A stretch of DNA of 49,558 nt from Flavobacteriaceae bacterium (GCA_947457255.1 CANGUZ010000012.1:1-49558), one strand, 5' to 3'; shown: positions 8,807 through 18,426, counted from the stretch's first letter. Numbers and translations are program-made. Notes: a model not told the origin generated them from the sequence alone.

Positions 8807-10177
8807 ATGCAACCCTTTTTAGAAACTATTACAGGAAAAATAAAATCCGTTACACTCATTAACGAAAACTATTTATTACTATTAGCTCTATTTAATTGTG
8901 CTCTTTTAATGAATTTTCATGAGCTGTATTGGAAAAAACCCTATGTGACCATATTATTTTTTACAATGGTAGGCATCATTTTTTTAAATTATAGATTATG
9001 GCGGGCTACTATAATCAATATCGGTATTAGCCTCTCCTATTTTATAACTCGAATCCCAAGAATGTCTAATCACGCTAATATTGAGTTTTTTATAGCCTTT
9101 TTAATACTTTCCCTTTTTCTTTATAAAATTATTTATCCAAAGCTAAAAATCGCACCCAATTTAGTTAGTTGGATATTTAGAATCTCAGTGGTAACCATTT
9201 ATTTTTATTCGGGATTTCATAAGTTAAATACCGACTATTTTAATCCTTGTGTAAGTTGTGTAAACGAAGTTAACGATTACATTATTAGCAATTTAACTGG
9301 TACAACTTTAAAAATACCCGAAAACGTATCTCGCTTTTTTCAGTACACTTCAATAGTTATGGAAATGCTAATTCCTATTGGATTATTATGGAAAGCAACA
9401 CGTAAAGGGAGTGCTTTACTCTTACTATTCTTTCATTTCTATCTCAACTTAGCTGTATATTCTGATTTTGGATCGCTGGCTGTATTTTTAATTGTTGGTT
9501 GTATTTTAGATTTTGAGTCAAAAATCATTCATTACAAAATTTCAAGAGCAATTCGGTATTATATTTTTTTTACATTATTGACTTTTGGTGTAAAAATAAT
9601 TCTCGTAAAATACAAATTCAATCCATACTATCTTGGATTCATTCAAGGCTTAATTTTTAATATAGGCTGGGTTATCTTCTTTTATTATTTATTTACAAAC
9701 GTTAAAGCCAAATCGGATTTAATTAACAAAAGACATCTATTTATTTTATCAACTTGCTTTATTTTAATTAGTTTTTGGACATTAAGAACCTATATTGGGC
9801 TAGGAAATAGTGGTAATTTTACTATGTTTAGCAATTTAGTTACTGAAGAAACAACAAGCAATCATTTGCTAATTGATACTAAAAAAACGAAGATTTTTAA
9901 TTTTGAAGAAGACAATGTACACATTTTAAAACTTCATGATACTTTAAAAAAAGAGGAGTTAGTTGATACTAAAATCCCAATAAGTGAGTTTCAATTTCTT
10001 TCTAAAAATTGGTGCCGATTGTATAAAGTGAAACTAAATTGTACATTGGTATATAAAAAGGACACCATAGTCATTGATGATTTAAGAAAATCGGAATTTG
10101 TTAAAACACAATGGTGGAATCGTTATTTATACTTTAGAAAAATACAAACAGAGGGTCCCAATACATGCAGATGGTAA
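8807..10177 (+). CDS. Polytopic membrane protein, possibly HTTM/vitamin-K-carboxylase-like
   Basis: 456 residues. About ten hydrophobic segments fill residues 20-330, followed by a soluble C-terminal part of about 120 residues that ends RKIQTEGPNTCRW. The central part has features reminiscent of HTTM (horizontally transferred transmembrane) proteins: YFYSGFHKLN, then an acidic/proline pair in MEMLIPIGLLW, and FFHFYLNL. That assignment is tentative; the enzyme activity of most HTTM proteins is unknown. A pair of cysteines (CVSC) follows the FHKLN motif and may be extracytoplasmic. The next gene starts 46 bases downstream on the same strand. No ATG further upstream is in frame. Confidence 0.6.
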   Translation: MQPFLETITGKIKSVTLINENYLLLLALFNCALLMNFHELYWKKPYVTILFFTMVGIIFLNYRLWRATIINIGISLSYFITRIPRMSNHANIEFFIAFLILSLFLYKIIYPKLKIAPNLVSWIFRISVVTIYFYSGFHKLNTDYFNPCVSCVNEVNDYIISNLTGTTLKIPENVSRFFQYTSIVMEMLIPIGLLWKATRKGSALLLLFFHFYLNLAVYSDFGSLAVFLIVGCILDFESKIIHYKISRAIRYYIFFTLLTFGVKIILVKYKFNPYYLGFIQGLIFNIGWVIFFYYLFTNVKAKSDLINKRHLFILSTCFILISFWTLRTYIGLGNSGNFTMFSNLVTEETTSNHLLIDTKKTKIFNFEEDNVHILKLHDTLKKEELVDTKIPISEFQFLSKNWCRLYKVKLNCTLVYKKDTIVIDDLRKSEFVKTQWWNRYLYFRKIQTEGPNTCRW

Positions 10178-10223
10178 TAAAAACATTTACTAAAGATAAA
10201 TTTAAATTGTAAATTAGCCTACC

Positions 10224-11015
10224 ATGAAAAACCTAATCTATTTACTTGTGCTCTTTTATGCTGTACTTTTGTCTGCACAAGATAAAAAATATAGCCTAAC
10301 AAAGAGAGACACTATAGCCTTTCATGCTGATGCTTATATTGGTTTTGATTCGTTTGGTGCTCAATACTATATTAAAAATAATGTTTTTATAAAGAAGACA
10401 AAAACTCAAATTTGGCAATATAAAAACCTTTCGTTTGGTAAAATTTCAAATGTTGATATTCAAAACCCATTAAATATTGTTCTTTTTTACGAAGATTTTA
10501 ATACTGTCATTCTACTTGACAATCAGCTCAACGAAACACAGCGAATTAATTTTTCAGAAAATCCAATTCCAATTCTAGCGACTGCTACAGGATTGGCTTT
10601 TGGCAACCGACTATGGATTTACAATAACTTATCGCAACAAATAGGCTTATTCGATTTCTTAAAATCAGAATATAAAATTATTACAACCCCTTTTAATGGT
10701 GCAATAGTTAACTATTCGTCTGATTACAATACGTTTCAATGGATAGATGAGGAACAAAATTGGTATCAATGTTCTATTTTTGGAAAAGTGCGTCTCGTAG
10801 GAAAAGTTCCAGACTTTGATGCTGTTCAAGTTGTAAACAATACCGATTTGATTTATAAAAAAGACGACACCTTGTATTATTTCAGTTTGAACGTTAATAA
10901 AACAACTTTAATCGAATTTGATAAAAAAACCTTTGAAAAATTTTATTACAAAGACCAAATTTTATCTATTTTTACAGTCGAAGGAATTACGAATTATAAA
11001 ATTACTATACCATAA
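10224..11015 (+). CDS. Secreted protein of unknown function, coupled to the deoxynucleoside kinase gene
   Basis: 263 residues. A signal peptide (residues 1-19, ending LLSAQ) and then a beta-rich sequence with repeated hydrophobic/aromatic strands and WIDEEQNWY and WIYNN stretches, suggestive of a propeller-like fold; I do not recognise a named family. Its stop codon overlaps the start of the kinase gene (TAATG, sharing base 11015), so the two should be translationally coupled, although one product is exported and the other cytosolic. That makes a shared pathway doubtful. Confidence 0.7.
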   Translation: MKNLIYLLVLFYAVLLSAQDKKYSLTKRDTIAFHADAYIGFDSFGAQYYIKNNVFIKKTKTQIWQYKNLSFGKISNVDIQNPLNIVLFYEDFNTVILLDNQLNETQRINFSENPIPILATATGLAFGNRLWIYNNLSQQIGLFDFLKSEYKIITTPFNGAIVNYSSDYNTFQWIDEEQNWYQCSIFGKVRLVGKVPDFDAVQVVNNTDLIYKKDDTLYYFSLNVNKTTLIEFDKKTFEKFYYKDQILSIFTVEGITNYKITIP

Positions 11016-11629
11016 TGCACATAGCGATAGCGGGAAACATAGGAGCAGGAAAAACTACATTAACACGTTTATTAGCCAAACATTTCAAATGGGAACCGCA
11101 TTTTGAAGACGTTGTCGACAATCCGTATTTAGATGACTTTTACCACCAAATGGAGCGTTGGTCCTTTAATCTACAAATTTATTTCTTAAACAGTCGTTTT
11201 CGTCAAGTATTACAAATAAGACAAAGTGGTAAAAAAATCATTCAAGATCGAACGATTTATGAAGATGCTCACATTTTCGCACCCAACTTGCATGCAATGG
11301 GTTTGATGACCAATCGTGATTTTCAGAATTATTCTTTATTATTTGAATTAATGGAAGGCTTAGTAGGAGCTCCAGATTTATTGATTTATTTAAGAAGTTC
11401 TATACCAAACTTAGTAGGACAAATTCACAAGCGTGGTCGAGAATATGAGAACACGATTTCTATAGATTATTTAAGTCGATTAAACGAACGTTACGAAGCC
11501 TGGATTCATACTTACGACAAAGGGAAACTACTTATTATTGATGTTGACCAACTGAATTTTGTAGACAACCCCGAAGATTTAGGTATGATTATCAATAAAA
11601 TTGATGCAGAGATAAACGGTTTGTTTTAG
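11015..11629 (+). CDS. Deoxynucleoside kinase
   Basis: 204 residues, normal length for bacterial dNK/dGK-dAK enzymes. P-loop GNIGAGKTT (7-15), the DRT motif in QDRTIYED (78-84), and the lid RGREYE (140-145). It phosphorylates deoxynucleosides with ATP in the salvage pathway in the cytosol. The exact substrate (dAdo, dGuo or dCyd) cannot be read from the motifs alone. The start codon overlaps the stop of the preceding gene. A hairpin about 60 bases after the stop may terminate transcription. Confidence 0.92.
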   Translation: MHIAIAGNIGAGKTTLTRLLAKHFKWEPHFEDVVDNPYLDDFYHQMERWSFNLQIYFLNSRFRQVLQIRQSGKKIIQDRTIYEDAHIFAPNLHAMGLMTNRDFQNYSLLFELMEGLVGAPDLLIYLRSSIPNLVGQIHKRGREYENTISIDYLSRLNERYEAWIHTYDKGKLLIIDVDQLNFVDNPEDLGMIINKIDAEINGLF

Positions 11630-11691
11630 AGATAAATCCCTCTCATTTGTTTTGTTTTTAATATAATTATCTATAACTTTATATATCAATT

Positions 11692-11712
11692 TTCTCAGGT
11701 TTATCCTGAGAA
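11692..11712 (+). terminator. Possible terminator hairpin after the kinase gene
   Basis: TTCTCAGG (11692-11699) pairs perfectly with CCTGAGAA (11705-11712) with a 5-base loop. The trailing sequence is only moderately T-rich, so it is a weaker terminator candidate than others in the window. Confidence 0.45.
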
Positions 11713-11797
11713 TTGGTTGCTATTTTATTGTTGTCCTCAATTTACAAAATCTGCAAATCTTTGGTTTTTCTGATTATTAATTTAACTCTTAAAAATC

Positions 11798-12187
11798 ATG
11801 TTTATTACAAATTTCAAAACCAAGTTTGTTTGTGTATTTTTAGTTTTTGTAATTCTCCTGCAAAGTTGTACTGTCTATAAAAAAGCACCTGTTTCTATAT
11901 CTGAAGCTTCAGCTACAAATCACAAAGTGTTAATTATCAAAAATGACGATACAAAACTTGAACTTAAAAAAATTGAACTAGTTGACGGAGTGTATTATGG
12001 ATTTATTGATGAAGATAGAGGAATTGTAAAAATTCCTTTAAACGAAAGTACTATCAAAACTATTCGCATTATAGACAAATCGGCTTCCACTCTATTATCC
12101 ACAGGCATTGTTGTTATTCCATTAGCTATTATCATAACCCTTGTAATTGCTAATTGGGGCCCTGGCAATTTAGATTTAGGTGAATAA
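11798..12187 (+). CDS. Small lipoprotein with C-terminal membrane segment
   Basis: 129 residues. Lipoprotein signal peptide with Cys24 (LLQSC), a beta-rich middle part (LIIKNDDTKLELKK and GIVKIPL), and a hydrophobic segment at about residues 97-118 followed by a short acidic tail. The combination of lipid anchor and transmembrane segment is unusual. Such small proteins are common in Flavobacterium, but I know of no function. It stands alone between a hairpin and a weak A/T-rich inverted repeat (AAATCAT at 12215-12221 with ATGATTT at 12234-12240). Confidence 0.7.
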   Translation: MFITNFKTKFVCVFLVFVILLQSCTVYKKAPVSISEASATNHKVLIIKNDDTKLELKKIELVDGVYYGFIDEDRGIVKIPLNESTIKTIRIIDKSASTLLSTGIVVIPLAIIITLVIANWGPGNLDLGE

Positions 12188-12288
12188 CTATACTATTTAC
12201 AAAGATTTAAATGAAAATCATAAATCGAATTAAATGATTTATTTTTGATAAAAAAAACCGCTTTCCGAAGTATTAAAGTAAAACGTAA

Positions 12289-12451
12289 CTGCTCTGCAAA
12301 AGTATGACTTAGACAAATCTTGGCTTTCCCGACATTGCGAATTATGAAAAAGTTAAGTTAAAGATGAAAAATTATAACGTTTGTGTTGTATTACTTTTCG
12401 CAAAGTCAGAAACATTTACTTAGCGTTGCCGATACGCATTTCGTAGAGCAG
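12289..12451. repeat. Imperfect long inverted repeat, MITE-like or structured RNA
   Basis: The left arm (12289-12341) begins CTGCTCT and ends GACATTGCGAA. The right arm (12397-12451) begins TTCGCAAAGTC and ends AGAGCAG. The ends pair perfectly over 7 bases and the inner ends 10 of 11, with partial similarity between (AAAT, TTTC, CTTAG-type blocks). The spacer is 55 bases. There is no gene in this 400-base gap (12188-12591). It looks like a degenerate non-autonomous element or a non-coding structured sequence. Confidence 0.5.
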
Positions 12452-12464
12452 GTATTATTTAATG

Positions 12465-12497
12465 CAAAACACCTCACTTATTTTGCGAGGTGTTTTG
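12465..12497. terminator. Bidirectional hairpin, likely terminator of the 12592 gene
   Basis: CAAAACACCTC (12465-12475) pairs perfectly with GAGGTGTTTTG (12487-12497) across an 11-base loop. It could stop transcription from either side. It lies 95 bases past the stop of the minus-strand gene at 12592. Confidence 0.65.
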
Positions 12498-12591
12498 ATT
12501 TATTTACTTTTTTTGTGCACAATACACTATTTAATGCTAAAGCACTTTGGATTATCTTTTCCTTTTGAAGTTATTAAATAATCTATCTTTA

Positions 12592-12912
12592 TTAGAAATT
12601 TTTACTCCAAGGGCCGTAATTTTTATATGCTGGTCCAGTTAAATTTTTTCTGCCAGGACTCAAAGTGTTTACTAAAACTAAGTTTTCTTTTGGTGTACTT
12701 GTCGAAAATTGTTGATTTTTGTAGGCTGGTCCTTCTAATGGTTTAATAGCAATTTGCGAATACACTTGTACTGGCTCAGATTTATCCATCCAAACTTTAT
12801 AATTTTTAAAAGCGGGTCCTTTTAAATCATTTTGTTTTACATTGCTTTCTACTTGTGCATTTACACCAAAAGAAATTAATAAAACTCCTAAAATTAATGC
12901 TGCTTTTTTCAT
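12592..12912 (-). CDS. Small secreted protein with three GPAYKNY repeats
   Basis: 106 residues from the ATG at 12912. An upstream in-frame start at 12939 exists, but the shorter form begins exactly at a good signal peptide (MKKAALILG, cleavage after NAQ). The mature part carries three copies of L-x-GP-A-(Y/F)-KN followed by an aromatic residue, at residues 30-41, 59-69 and 91-102, separated by 18-21 residues. I do not recognise a family. The conserved spacing suggests three short beta-like modules or a binding motif on a secreted or periplasmic protein. It stands alone, divergent from nothing and upstream of the response regulator's 3' end. Confidence 0.75.
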   Translation of the reverse strand: MKKAALILGVLLISFGVNAQVESNVKQNDLKGPAFKNYKVWMDKSEPVQVYSQIAIKPLEGPAYKNQQFSTSTPKENLVLVNTLSPGRKNLTGPAYKNYGPWSKNF

Positions 12913-13025
12913 GACTATTACTTTTATGTTATACATCAAATTTACATACAGTAATAGGCTTTAAGCATTATGTGAATATACTCAATTTGTATCCGTATTT
13001 ATACGGATAGTTTGGATGCGATACC

Positions 13026-13658
13026 TTATAACAAATTCATTTCTCCTGCTCTTTTTATCAGTTCGGCACTGTTTTTTACTTCTAATTTTTTTAGAATATT
13101 TGCCCGATGGGTTTCAATAGTTCGTGAACTTACAAATAGTTTAGCAGCTATTTCATTAGTTGTTAATCCTTTAGATATCAATCCTAAAACTTCGGTTTCT
13201 TTATTTGATAAAACATTTTCGCTGATGCTTTGTGTTGCTATAAAGTTGATCATTCTTTCAGAAATTTCGGCATTAAAATATTTCTTTCCTTTATTAACAG
13301 TACGTATGGCAAGTAGTAATTCAGCTTCATCCGTATTTTTTAAGAGGTAACCATAAGCGCCCATTTTGGCACATTTTGCAATGTAATTACCATCATTGTA
13401 CATAGAAATCACAATAGGTTTTATGGGAGAGGCTATCGCTTTTAATTCTTTTAGAACCTGAAAACCATCCATATTTGGCATTGTAATGTCTAGCAATACA
13501 ATATCTGAATCAAGCTGGCTTTTTGCCATCTGCATAAACTCAAAACCATCTGCTACACTTTTAATTATTTTTATGTCGCTATATTTTCTCAACAGTTCTG
13601 TGAGCCCTTCTCGAAAAAGCTTATGATCATCTGCTATTATTAATTTAATTTGATTCAT
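13026..13658 (-). CDS. NarL/FixJ-family response regulator
   Basis: 210 residues. Receiver domain with Asp10/Asp11, phosphoacceptor Asp57 (LLDITMP), Ser85 and Lys107, then a LuxR-type helix-turn-helix at about 148-205 (LSNKETEVLGLISKGLTTNEIA, split here as LSNKETEVLGL and SKGLTTNEIA). Its start overlaps the stop of the histidine kinase by 4 bases (ATGA), so they form a cognate pair. Targets cannot be inferred; the neighbouring small repeat protein at 12592 is a possibility only by position. Confidence 0.95.
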   Translation of the reverse strand: MNQIKLIIADDHKLFREGLTELLRKYSDIKIIKSVADGFEFMQMAKSQLDSDIVLLDITMPNMDGFQVLKELKAIASPIKPIVISMYNDGNYIAKCAKMGAYGYLLKNTDEAELLLAIRTVNKGKKYFNAEISERMINFIATQSISENVLSNKETEVLGLISKGLTTNEIAAKLFVSSRTIETHRANILKKLEVKNSAELIKRAGEMNLL

Positions 13659-15310
13659 ATTTCTATTGGTAATTCAATTTCAAAGGTTGTATTTTCGGAT
13701 TTTGGATTGATTGTAATTGTACCATTACAAATTTCTACGCGCTCTTTGATGTTCATTATTCCCAAACCTAATTTTACATTGTTGATATCAAAGCCAATAC
13801 CATCATCAAAATAAAATAGTGAAATAAACTCATCAAATTCTGAAAGTGTAATTCGGATGTTTTTTGCATGAGAATGTTTTAATGAATTATTAGTTAACTC
13901 TTGGCAAATTCTAAAAAGATTAATGGCTTGATGCTTGGTAATCTTAGAGTTATCTTGCTTGGATAAATCTTCAAATACAATAGTTACGGTTGTTGATTTT
14001 TTTAGGCTTTCGATAAAATTCGTTAGGGTAACCCCTATTCCAAAATCATTTATTGAAGCAGGCATTAAGGCATTTGACATCAATCTGATTTCAGAAATGG
14101 TATCATCAACTATTTTTTTCATTTCTATTTTCTTCGATTCATCTTCAACTTTATTTTCAATATAGTGCTTCAAAGAGGTTAAATACGGACCTATTCCATC
14201 ATGGAGCTCTCGTGATAATCGACTCCTTTCGTTTTCTAAACTGTTAACCAAAATTCGCTTTGATTTGATTCTGGTATTTTCCTCATTATTTCTAAATTCA
14301 ATGAGCTTATCTCGCATCGCTAAAAGGCTTTTTCCCAAAAGATCATTTGGGCTTTTTAGCTGATAATCGGTATTTAAATTCATTTTGCCAATATCGTCAG
14401 AGAATTTTACTGCACCTTGTAAAGAAACTTTCAAATTCGCAAGAGCATCAAACATTTCTTTTATCTCATTGGAGTTTTTTATAAATTCATTTGTTTGGCT
14501 ATAATCTCCTTCAGCCATAATTCGGAGACTTTTTTGCATATTTTTTATTGGATTGGTAATAATTCTTGTAAGAAAAAGGGAAAGCATAACTGCCAGTAAA
14601 AAAATAGCAAGAGTTAATCCTATAAGTCTTTCCCTTAATTTTTTTAAAGGAATAGTAACTTCATCAACATCTATTTCTGACAGAATGACCATCTTTAAGT
14701 TAGGAACTTCTAACAGACTGGAAACACTATATACTTCAATTCCTCTATAATCCTTAAAAACACCTCTGCCATTTATCCCTTTAAAAGCGTTCTGCAAATT
14801 TTCTGTTTTTACAGATATGGTGTAAGGAGTTCTATTTGGATAAAAGCGAGAATCAGAACGCATTTGAAAATCTTCACCTACAAGATACGATTCACCACTG
14901 TTACCCATTCCTGTGCGCTCAAGAAGTATGTTTTTTATTTTAGAGTAGTCTAAAACTTTAATCATTCTACCCTTTTTAGAATTAGATATGAAACCTATTG
15001 TAGTTTTTTTATTGACATGATAGGGTGTAAAATCATGAATTCCATTTCTGTTTTTAATACTATCCGAAAGAATTATTACGGCACTATCAATATTTTGGTT
15101 GAACAATTCGGATGCCTCAAACCTTTCCCATTCTGATTTTATTAAATGTTCAATCTGGTTTTTTTTGAGTGTTTTAATTGAATTTAATTGCAATAAAATA
15201 CGATCATTTAGAACATTTGAAAACTGTTTGTAGGATGAAAAAGACAATACTACAATTACCAATGCGATCAAACTATTAATTATAATCAGTATTAATGTTT
15301 TAATGTTCAT
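13655..15310 (-). CDS. Sensor histidine kinase, HisKA_3 type with periplasmic sensor and HAMP
   Basis: 551 residues. TM1 at about 5-25, an extracytoplasmic sensor at 26-228 with GNSGESYLVG and MRSDSRF motifs typical of Cache-like sensor domains, TM2 at about 230-250, HAMP at 250-300, then the HisKA_3 H-box SRELHDGIGP with His370, N-box ELTNNSLKH (471-479), G1 DDGIGFD (502-508) and G2 GLGIMNIKER (515-524). It autophosphorylates and passes phosphate to the NarL-type regulator downstream. The signal is unknown; Cache domains often bind small organic ligands. The 5' leader is unusually long if the TAATTTTG box at 15463-15470 is used. Confidence 0.93.
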   Translation of the reverse strand: MNIKTLILIIINSLIALVIVVLSFSSYKQFSNVLNDRILLQLNSIKTLKKNQIEHLIKSEWERFEASELFNQNIDSAVIILSDSIKNRNGIHDFTPYHVNKKTTIGFISNSKKGRMIKVLDYSKIKNILLERTGMGNSGESYLVGEDFQMRSDSRFYPNRTPYTISVKTENLQNAFKGINGRGVFKDYRGIEVYSVSSLLEVPNLKMVILSEIDVDEVTIPLKKLRERLIGLTLAIFLLAVMLSLFLTRIITNPIKNMQKSLRIMAEGDYSQTNEFIKNSNEIKEMFDALANLKVSLQGAVKFSDDIGKMNLNTDYQLKSPNDLLGKSLLAMRDKLIEFRNNEENTRIKSKRILVNSLENERSRLSRELHDGIGPYLTSLKHYIENKVEDESKKIEMKKIVDDTISEIRLMSNALMPASINDFGIGVTLTNFIESLKKSTTVTIVFEDLSKQDNSKITKHQAINLFRICQELTNNSLKHSHAKNIRITLSEFDEFISLFYFDDGIGFDINNVKLGLGIMNIKERVEICNGTITINPKSENTTFEIELPIEI

Positions 15311-15720
15311 TAGAATCTTTTTAAAAGATTAAAAATTGCGTTAGATTCTTGATTATGTGTATTATACTTCAATACGTTAAACTTTTTTAGGTTTAAATTT
15401 CGAGCAATTTACGGGAAGGTTTTAGTTTTTCTGTCTAAAATAAAACTAAAAAAGTAAGATTGCAAAATTATATTTAACAATCTTAACTTCATTTTTGTAC
15501 GAGTATGTTTTTGCAGTAATCAGGTTGACCCTCAGCATTGCAAAACACCATCCACACATTAACATTCCAAAAATATATATTTTAATTTAATTTAGAATGC
15601 TTTATTGGCTCTATTATTTTTTGCTTTCATTTTTCGTTACATCATTATACATACCTCCTTATGGTTTCTTTAAATTCTGTATTTAAAGAAAAATAAGTAT
15701 TTCGCCATTTTATTATAAAA
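15311..15720. other. Intergenic region between the kinase and hppA units
   Basis: No gene seen. On the minus strand a TAATTTTG octamer (15463-15470) could be the -7 box of the kinase operon. A perfect 11-base inverted repeat, TTTCTTTAAAT (15665-15675) with ATTTAAAGAAA (15681-15691), has a 5-base loop but no following T run, so it is not a clear terminator. The remaining sequence (about 15500-15640) shows nothing I can name. Confidence 0.45.
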
Positions 15721-15760
15721 ACAAAAATGCCTCGCAAATATAATCACGAGGCATTTTTGT
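15721..15760. terminator. Terminator of hppA (perfect bidirectional hairpin)
   Basis: ACAAAAATGCCTCG (15721-15734) is perfectly complementary to CGAGGCATTTTTGT (15747-15760). On the minus strand it follows the hppA stop by 21 bases. Confidence 0.92.
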
Positions 15761-15781
15761 TTTATAAAAAAGATATGCTAA

Positions 15782-18316
15782 TTATTTCAAAGCATCCACT
15801 TTAGCTTTTACTTCAGCTTCTGTTCCTTCAAAATTTTGAGTGGCAGAAGCACCATTTACGGTTGTAGTAACAGTTGCTTTCGCTTTTCCGTCAGTATTTG
15901 TAATTTCAACTCTTACAGCTTTTTCTGAAATACTATTTTTTGGTGTTCCAATATATTTACCATCTTCACCATACATAGCCATACATTCTGCCTTTTGCTC
16001 TGGTGAACACCCATTTTCGTCACACATTTTAGCGCACTCGTCTTTTGTCATTGTAGCACACTTACTCCTATCGCATCCTGTCTCTTTCTTCATTTCAGTA
16101 GCACAACAAGCTGCTTTAGTTGCAGTTGTTCCTTCATGACTTCCGTTTCCTAAAATTGGAGCGATAACCAAACCGATAAGACAAGTCAATTTAATCAAAA
16201 TATTCATAGATGGTCCTGAAGTATCTTTAAACGGATCTCCAACAGTATCACCAGTTACCGCTGCTTTGTGAGCGTCTGAACCTTTATAAGTCATTTCTCC
16301 ATTAATCATAACTCCAGCTTCGAACGATTTTTTAGCATTATCCCAAGCACCACCAGCATTGTTTTGGAACACTGCCCAAAGTACCCCAGAAACGGTAACT
16401 CCAGCCATATAACCCCCTAACATTTCAGCAATTAATTGGTTGTTATCACCATAAACTAGTTTCCCTAAAAGTACAATTGCAATTGGAAAACCAATAGTCA
16501 TGATACCTGGCAACATCATTTCACGCAAAGCCGCTTTTGTAGAAATCTCGACACATTTACCGTATTCTGGTTTTCCAGTTCCTTCCATAATTCCTGGAAT
16601 TTCCTTAAACTGACGACGTACTTCGTATACCATATCCATGGCTGCTTTACCAACAGAATTCATCGCTAAAGCCGAGAAAACTACAGGTATCATACCTCCT
16701 ACAAATAACATTGCTAATACTGGCGCTTTAAAGATATTAATTCCGTCAATTCCTGTAAAAGTTACATAGGCAGCGAACAAAGCCAATGATGTTAATGCTG
16801 CCGAAGCAATGGCAAATCCTTTTCCTGTTGCAGCTGTAGTGTTACCTACTGAATCTAAAATATCTGTTCGAGTTCTAACTTCTTTTGGTAATTCACTCAT
16901 TTCAGCAATTCCACCAGCGTTGTCAGAAATTGGTCCGAAAGCATCAATAGCTAATTGCATAGCCGTAGTTGCCATCATTGCAGATGCTGCTAATGCTACT
17001 CCATAAAATCCTGCTAAAGCATAAGAAGACCAAATTGCTGCAGCAAATAAAAGAACTGTAGGAAAAGTAGAAATCATTCCAGTTGCCAAACCGGCAATTA
17101 CGTTCGTTCCTGCACCAGTAGAAGATTTTTGTACAATTGCCAAAACGGGTTTTGTCCCTAATCCAGTGTAATATTCTGTAACTGATGAAATAGCACCACC
17201 TACAACTAAACCTACAAGTGTAGCATAAAATACTCTCATAGATGAAATTTCTTGAGCTCCTTCACCAAAGAATTCCATTGTCATTACTGCTGGTAACATT
17301 AGGTTTACTAAAAAGTAACAAGCGATAGCAGTCATTATTATAGATGCCCAATTTCCGATATTTAGTGCTTTTTGAACTTGCGCTTCTTTAGCATTATCAT
17401 CTGATATTTTTACTAACATGGTTCCGATTATTGAGAATAAAATTCCGAAACCTGCAATTGCCATAGGCAACAAAATTGGACCTATTCCACCAAAAGCGTC
17501 TTGAATGTTCCCACCCATATCTTTAATTACATAATTTCCAAGAACCATTGCCGCAAGAACGGTTGCAACATACGAACCAAATAAATCGGCACCCATTCCT
17601 GCAACGTCACCTACATTATCTCCAACATTATCTGCAATTGTAGCAGGATTACGAGGGTCATCTTCAGGAATACCCGCTTCTACTTTACCTACAAGGTCAG
17701 CTCCAACATCGGCAGCTTTAGTATAAATACCACCACCTACTCTAGCAAATAAAGCAATCGATTCAGCTCCAAGTGAAAACCCAGCAAGAGTTTCTAGCAC
17801 TACAGTCATATCTTCGGTAGAAGTCCAAGCGCCTTTCATAAATATTTGAAAGAAAACAATGAAGAAACCTGTTAATCCGAGAACTGCTAAACCAGCAACT
17901 CCTAATCCCATTACGGTTCCACCGCCAAAAGAAACTTTCAACGCTTTTGGTAAACTAGTACGAGCAGCTTGTGTAGTTCTTACATTGGTTTTTGTAGCAA
18001 TTTTCATTCCCATATTTCCTGCTAATGCAGAGAAAAAAGCACCGAAGATGAAAGCCACAACTATTAATATATCTGTTTTAACGCCTGGAATAAAAGTAAT
18101 ACCTGCTAAAACAACACTTGCTAATAGCACAAATATGGCTAACAAACGGTATTCTGCTTTTAGGAAAGCTAGCGCGCCTTCGTAGATATAATCTGAAATC
18201 TCTTTCATTTTACCATCTCCAGCGTCTTGTTTTAATACCCAGCTTCTTTTAACTGCCATAAAAAGCAGTCCAAGTATTGCCATAACTATTGGCAAATAAA
18301 TCATCATTGATTCCAT
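15782..18316 (-). CDS. hppA: Membrane-bound ion-pumping pyrophosphatase with Cys-rich C-terminal extension
   Basis: 844 residues. The first roughly 723 residues are a membrane pyrophosphatase with about 16 transmembrane helices and the substrate motif [11 protein letters not shown] and downstream [19 protein letters not shown] (hydrolyses PPi, Mg-dependent). [10 protein letters not shown] has Ala where K-independent enzymes have Lys, so this is the potassium-dependent class, pumping Na or H. Residues about 724-844 are an extra domain: eight cysteines within about 45 residues (ATKAACC, TGC, SKC, DEC, KMC, NGC, AEC), then a small Val/Thr-rich segment. In this family both termini face the periplasm, so the tail would be periplasmic. 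It lies downstream of ppa, separated by a terminator. Confidence 0.95.
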   Translation of the reverse strand: MESMMIYLPIVMAILGLLFMAVKRSWVLKQDAGDGKMKEISDYIYEGALAFLKAEYRLLAIFVLLASVVLAGITFIPGVKTDILIVVAFIFGAFFSALAGNMGMKIATKTNVRTTQAARTSLPKALKVSFGGGTVMGLGVAGLAVLGLTGFFIVFFQIFMKGAWTSTEDMTVVLETLAGFSLGAESIALFARVGGGIYTKAADVGADLVGKVEAGIPEDDPRNPATIADNVGDNVGDVAGMGADLFGSYVATVLAAMVLGNYVIKDMGGNIQDAFGGIGPILLPMAIAGFGILFSIIGTMLVKISDDNAKEAQVQKALNIGNWASIIMTAIACYFLVNLMLPAVMTMEFFGEGAQEISSMRVFYATLVGLVVGGAISSVTEYYTGLGTKPVLAIVQKSSTGAGTNVIAGLATGMISTFPTVLLFAAAIWSSYALAGFYGVALAASAMMATTAMQLAIDAFGPISDNAGGIAEMSELPKEVRTRTDILDSVGNTTAATGKGFAIASAALTSLALFAAYVTFTGIDGINIFKAPVLAMLFVGGMIPVVFSALAMNSVGKAAMDMVYEVRRQFKEIPGIMEGTGKPEYGKCVEISTKAALREMMLPGIMTIGFPIAIVLLGKLVYGDNNQLIAEMLGGYMAGVTVSGVLWAVFQNNAGGAWDNAKKSFEAGVMINGEMTYKGSDAHKAAVTGDTVGDPFKDTSGPSMNILIKLTCLIGLVIAPILGNGSHEGTTATKAACCATEMKKETGCDRSKCATMTKDECAKMCDENGCSPEQKAECMAMYGEDGKYIGTPKNSISEKAVRVEITNTDGKAKATVTTTVNGASATQNFEGTEAEVKAKVDALK

Positions 18317-18368
18317 AAATTTATTGGTTTTTTGTTTGGTTAAAAATTTTCAGAAAACGAAAATAAAC

Positions 18369-18407
18369 AAAAAAAGCAATACTGTATACACAATATTGCT
18401 TTTTTTA
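18369..18407. terminator. Terminator between ppa and hppA
   Basis: AAAAAAGCAATA (18370-18381) pairs perfectly with TATTGCTTTTTT (18394-18405). On the minus strand it follows the ppa stop (18427) and precedes hppA by 53 bases. Either hppA has a promoter in that small gap or it depends on read-through. Confidence 0.9.
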
Positions 18408-18426
18408 TAAATTTTTGAGAGTATAA

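Noticed and set aside
12383..12568. An open frame of 61 codons on the plus strand
   Set aside because: It runs through the inverted repeat and the perfect hairpin at 12465-12497, has no signal peptide or recognisable motif, and looks accidental.
15665..15691. Perfect 11-base inverted repeat in the gap between the kinase and hppA
   Set aside because: No T run follows on either strand and the arms are nearly all A/T, so I do not call it a terminator or operator.
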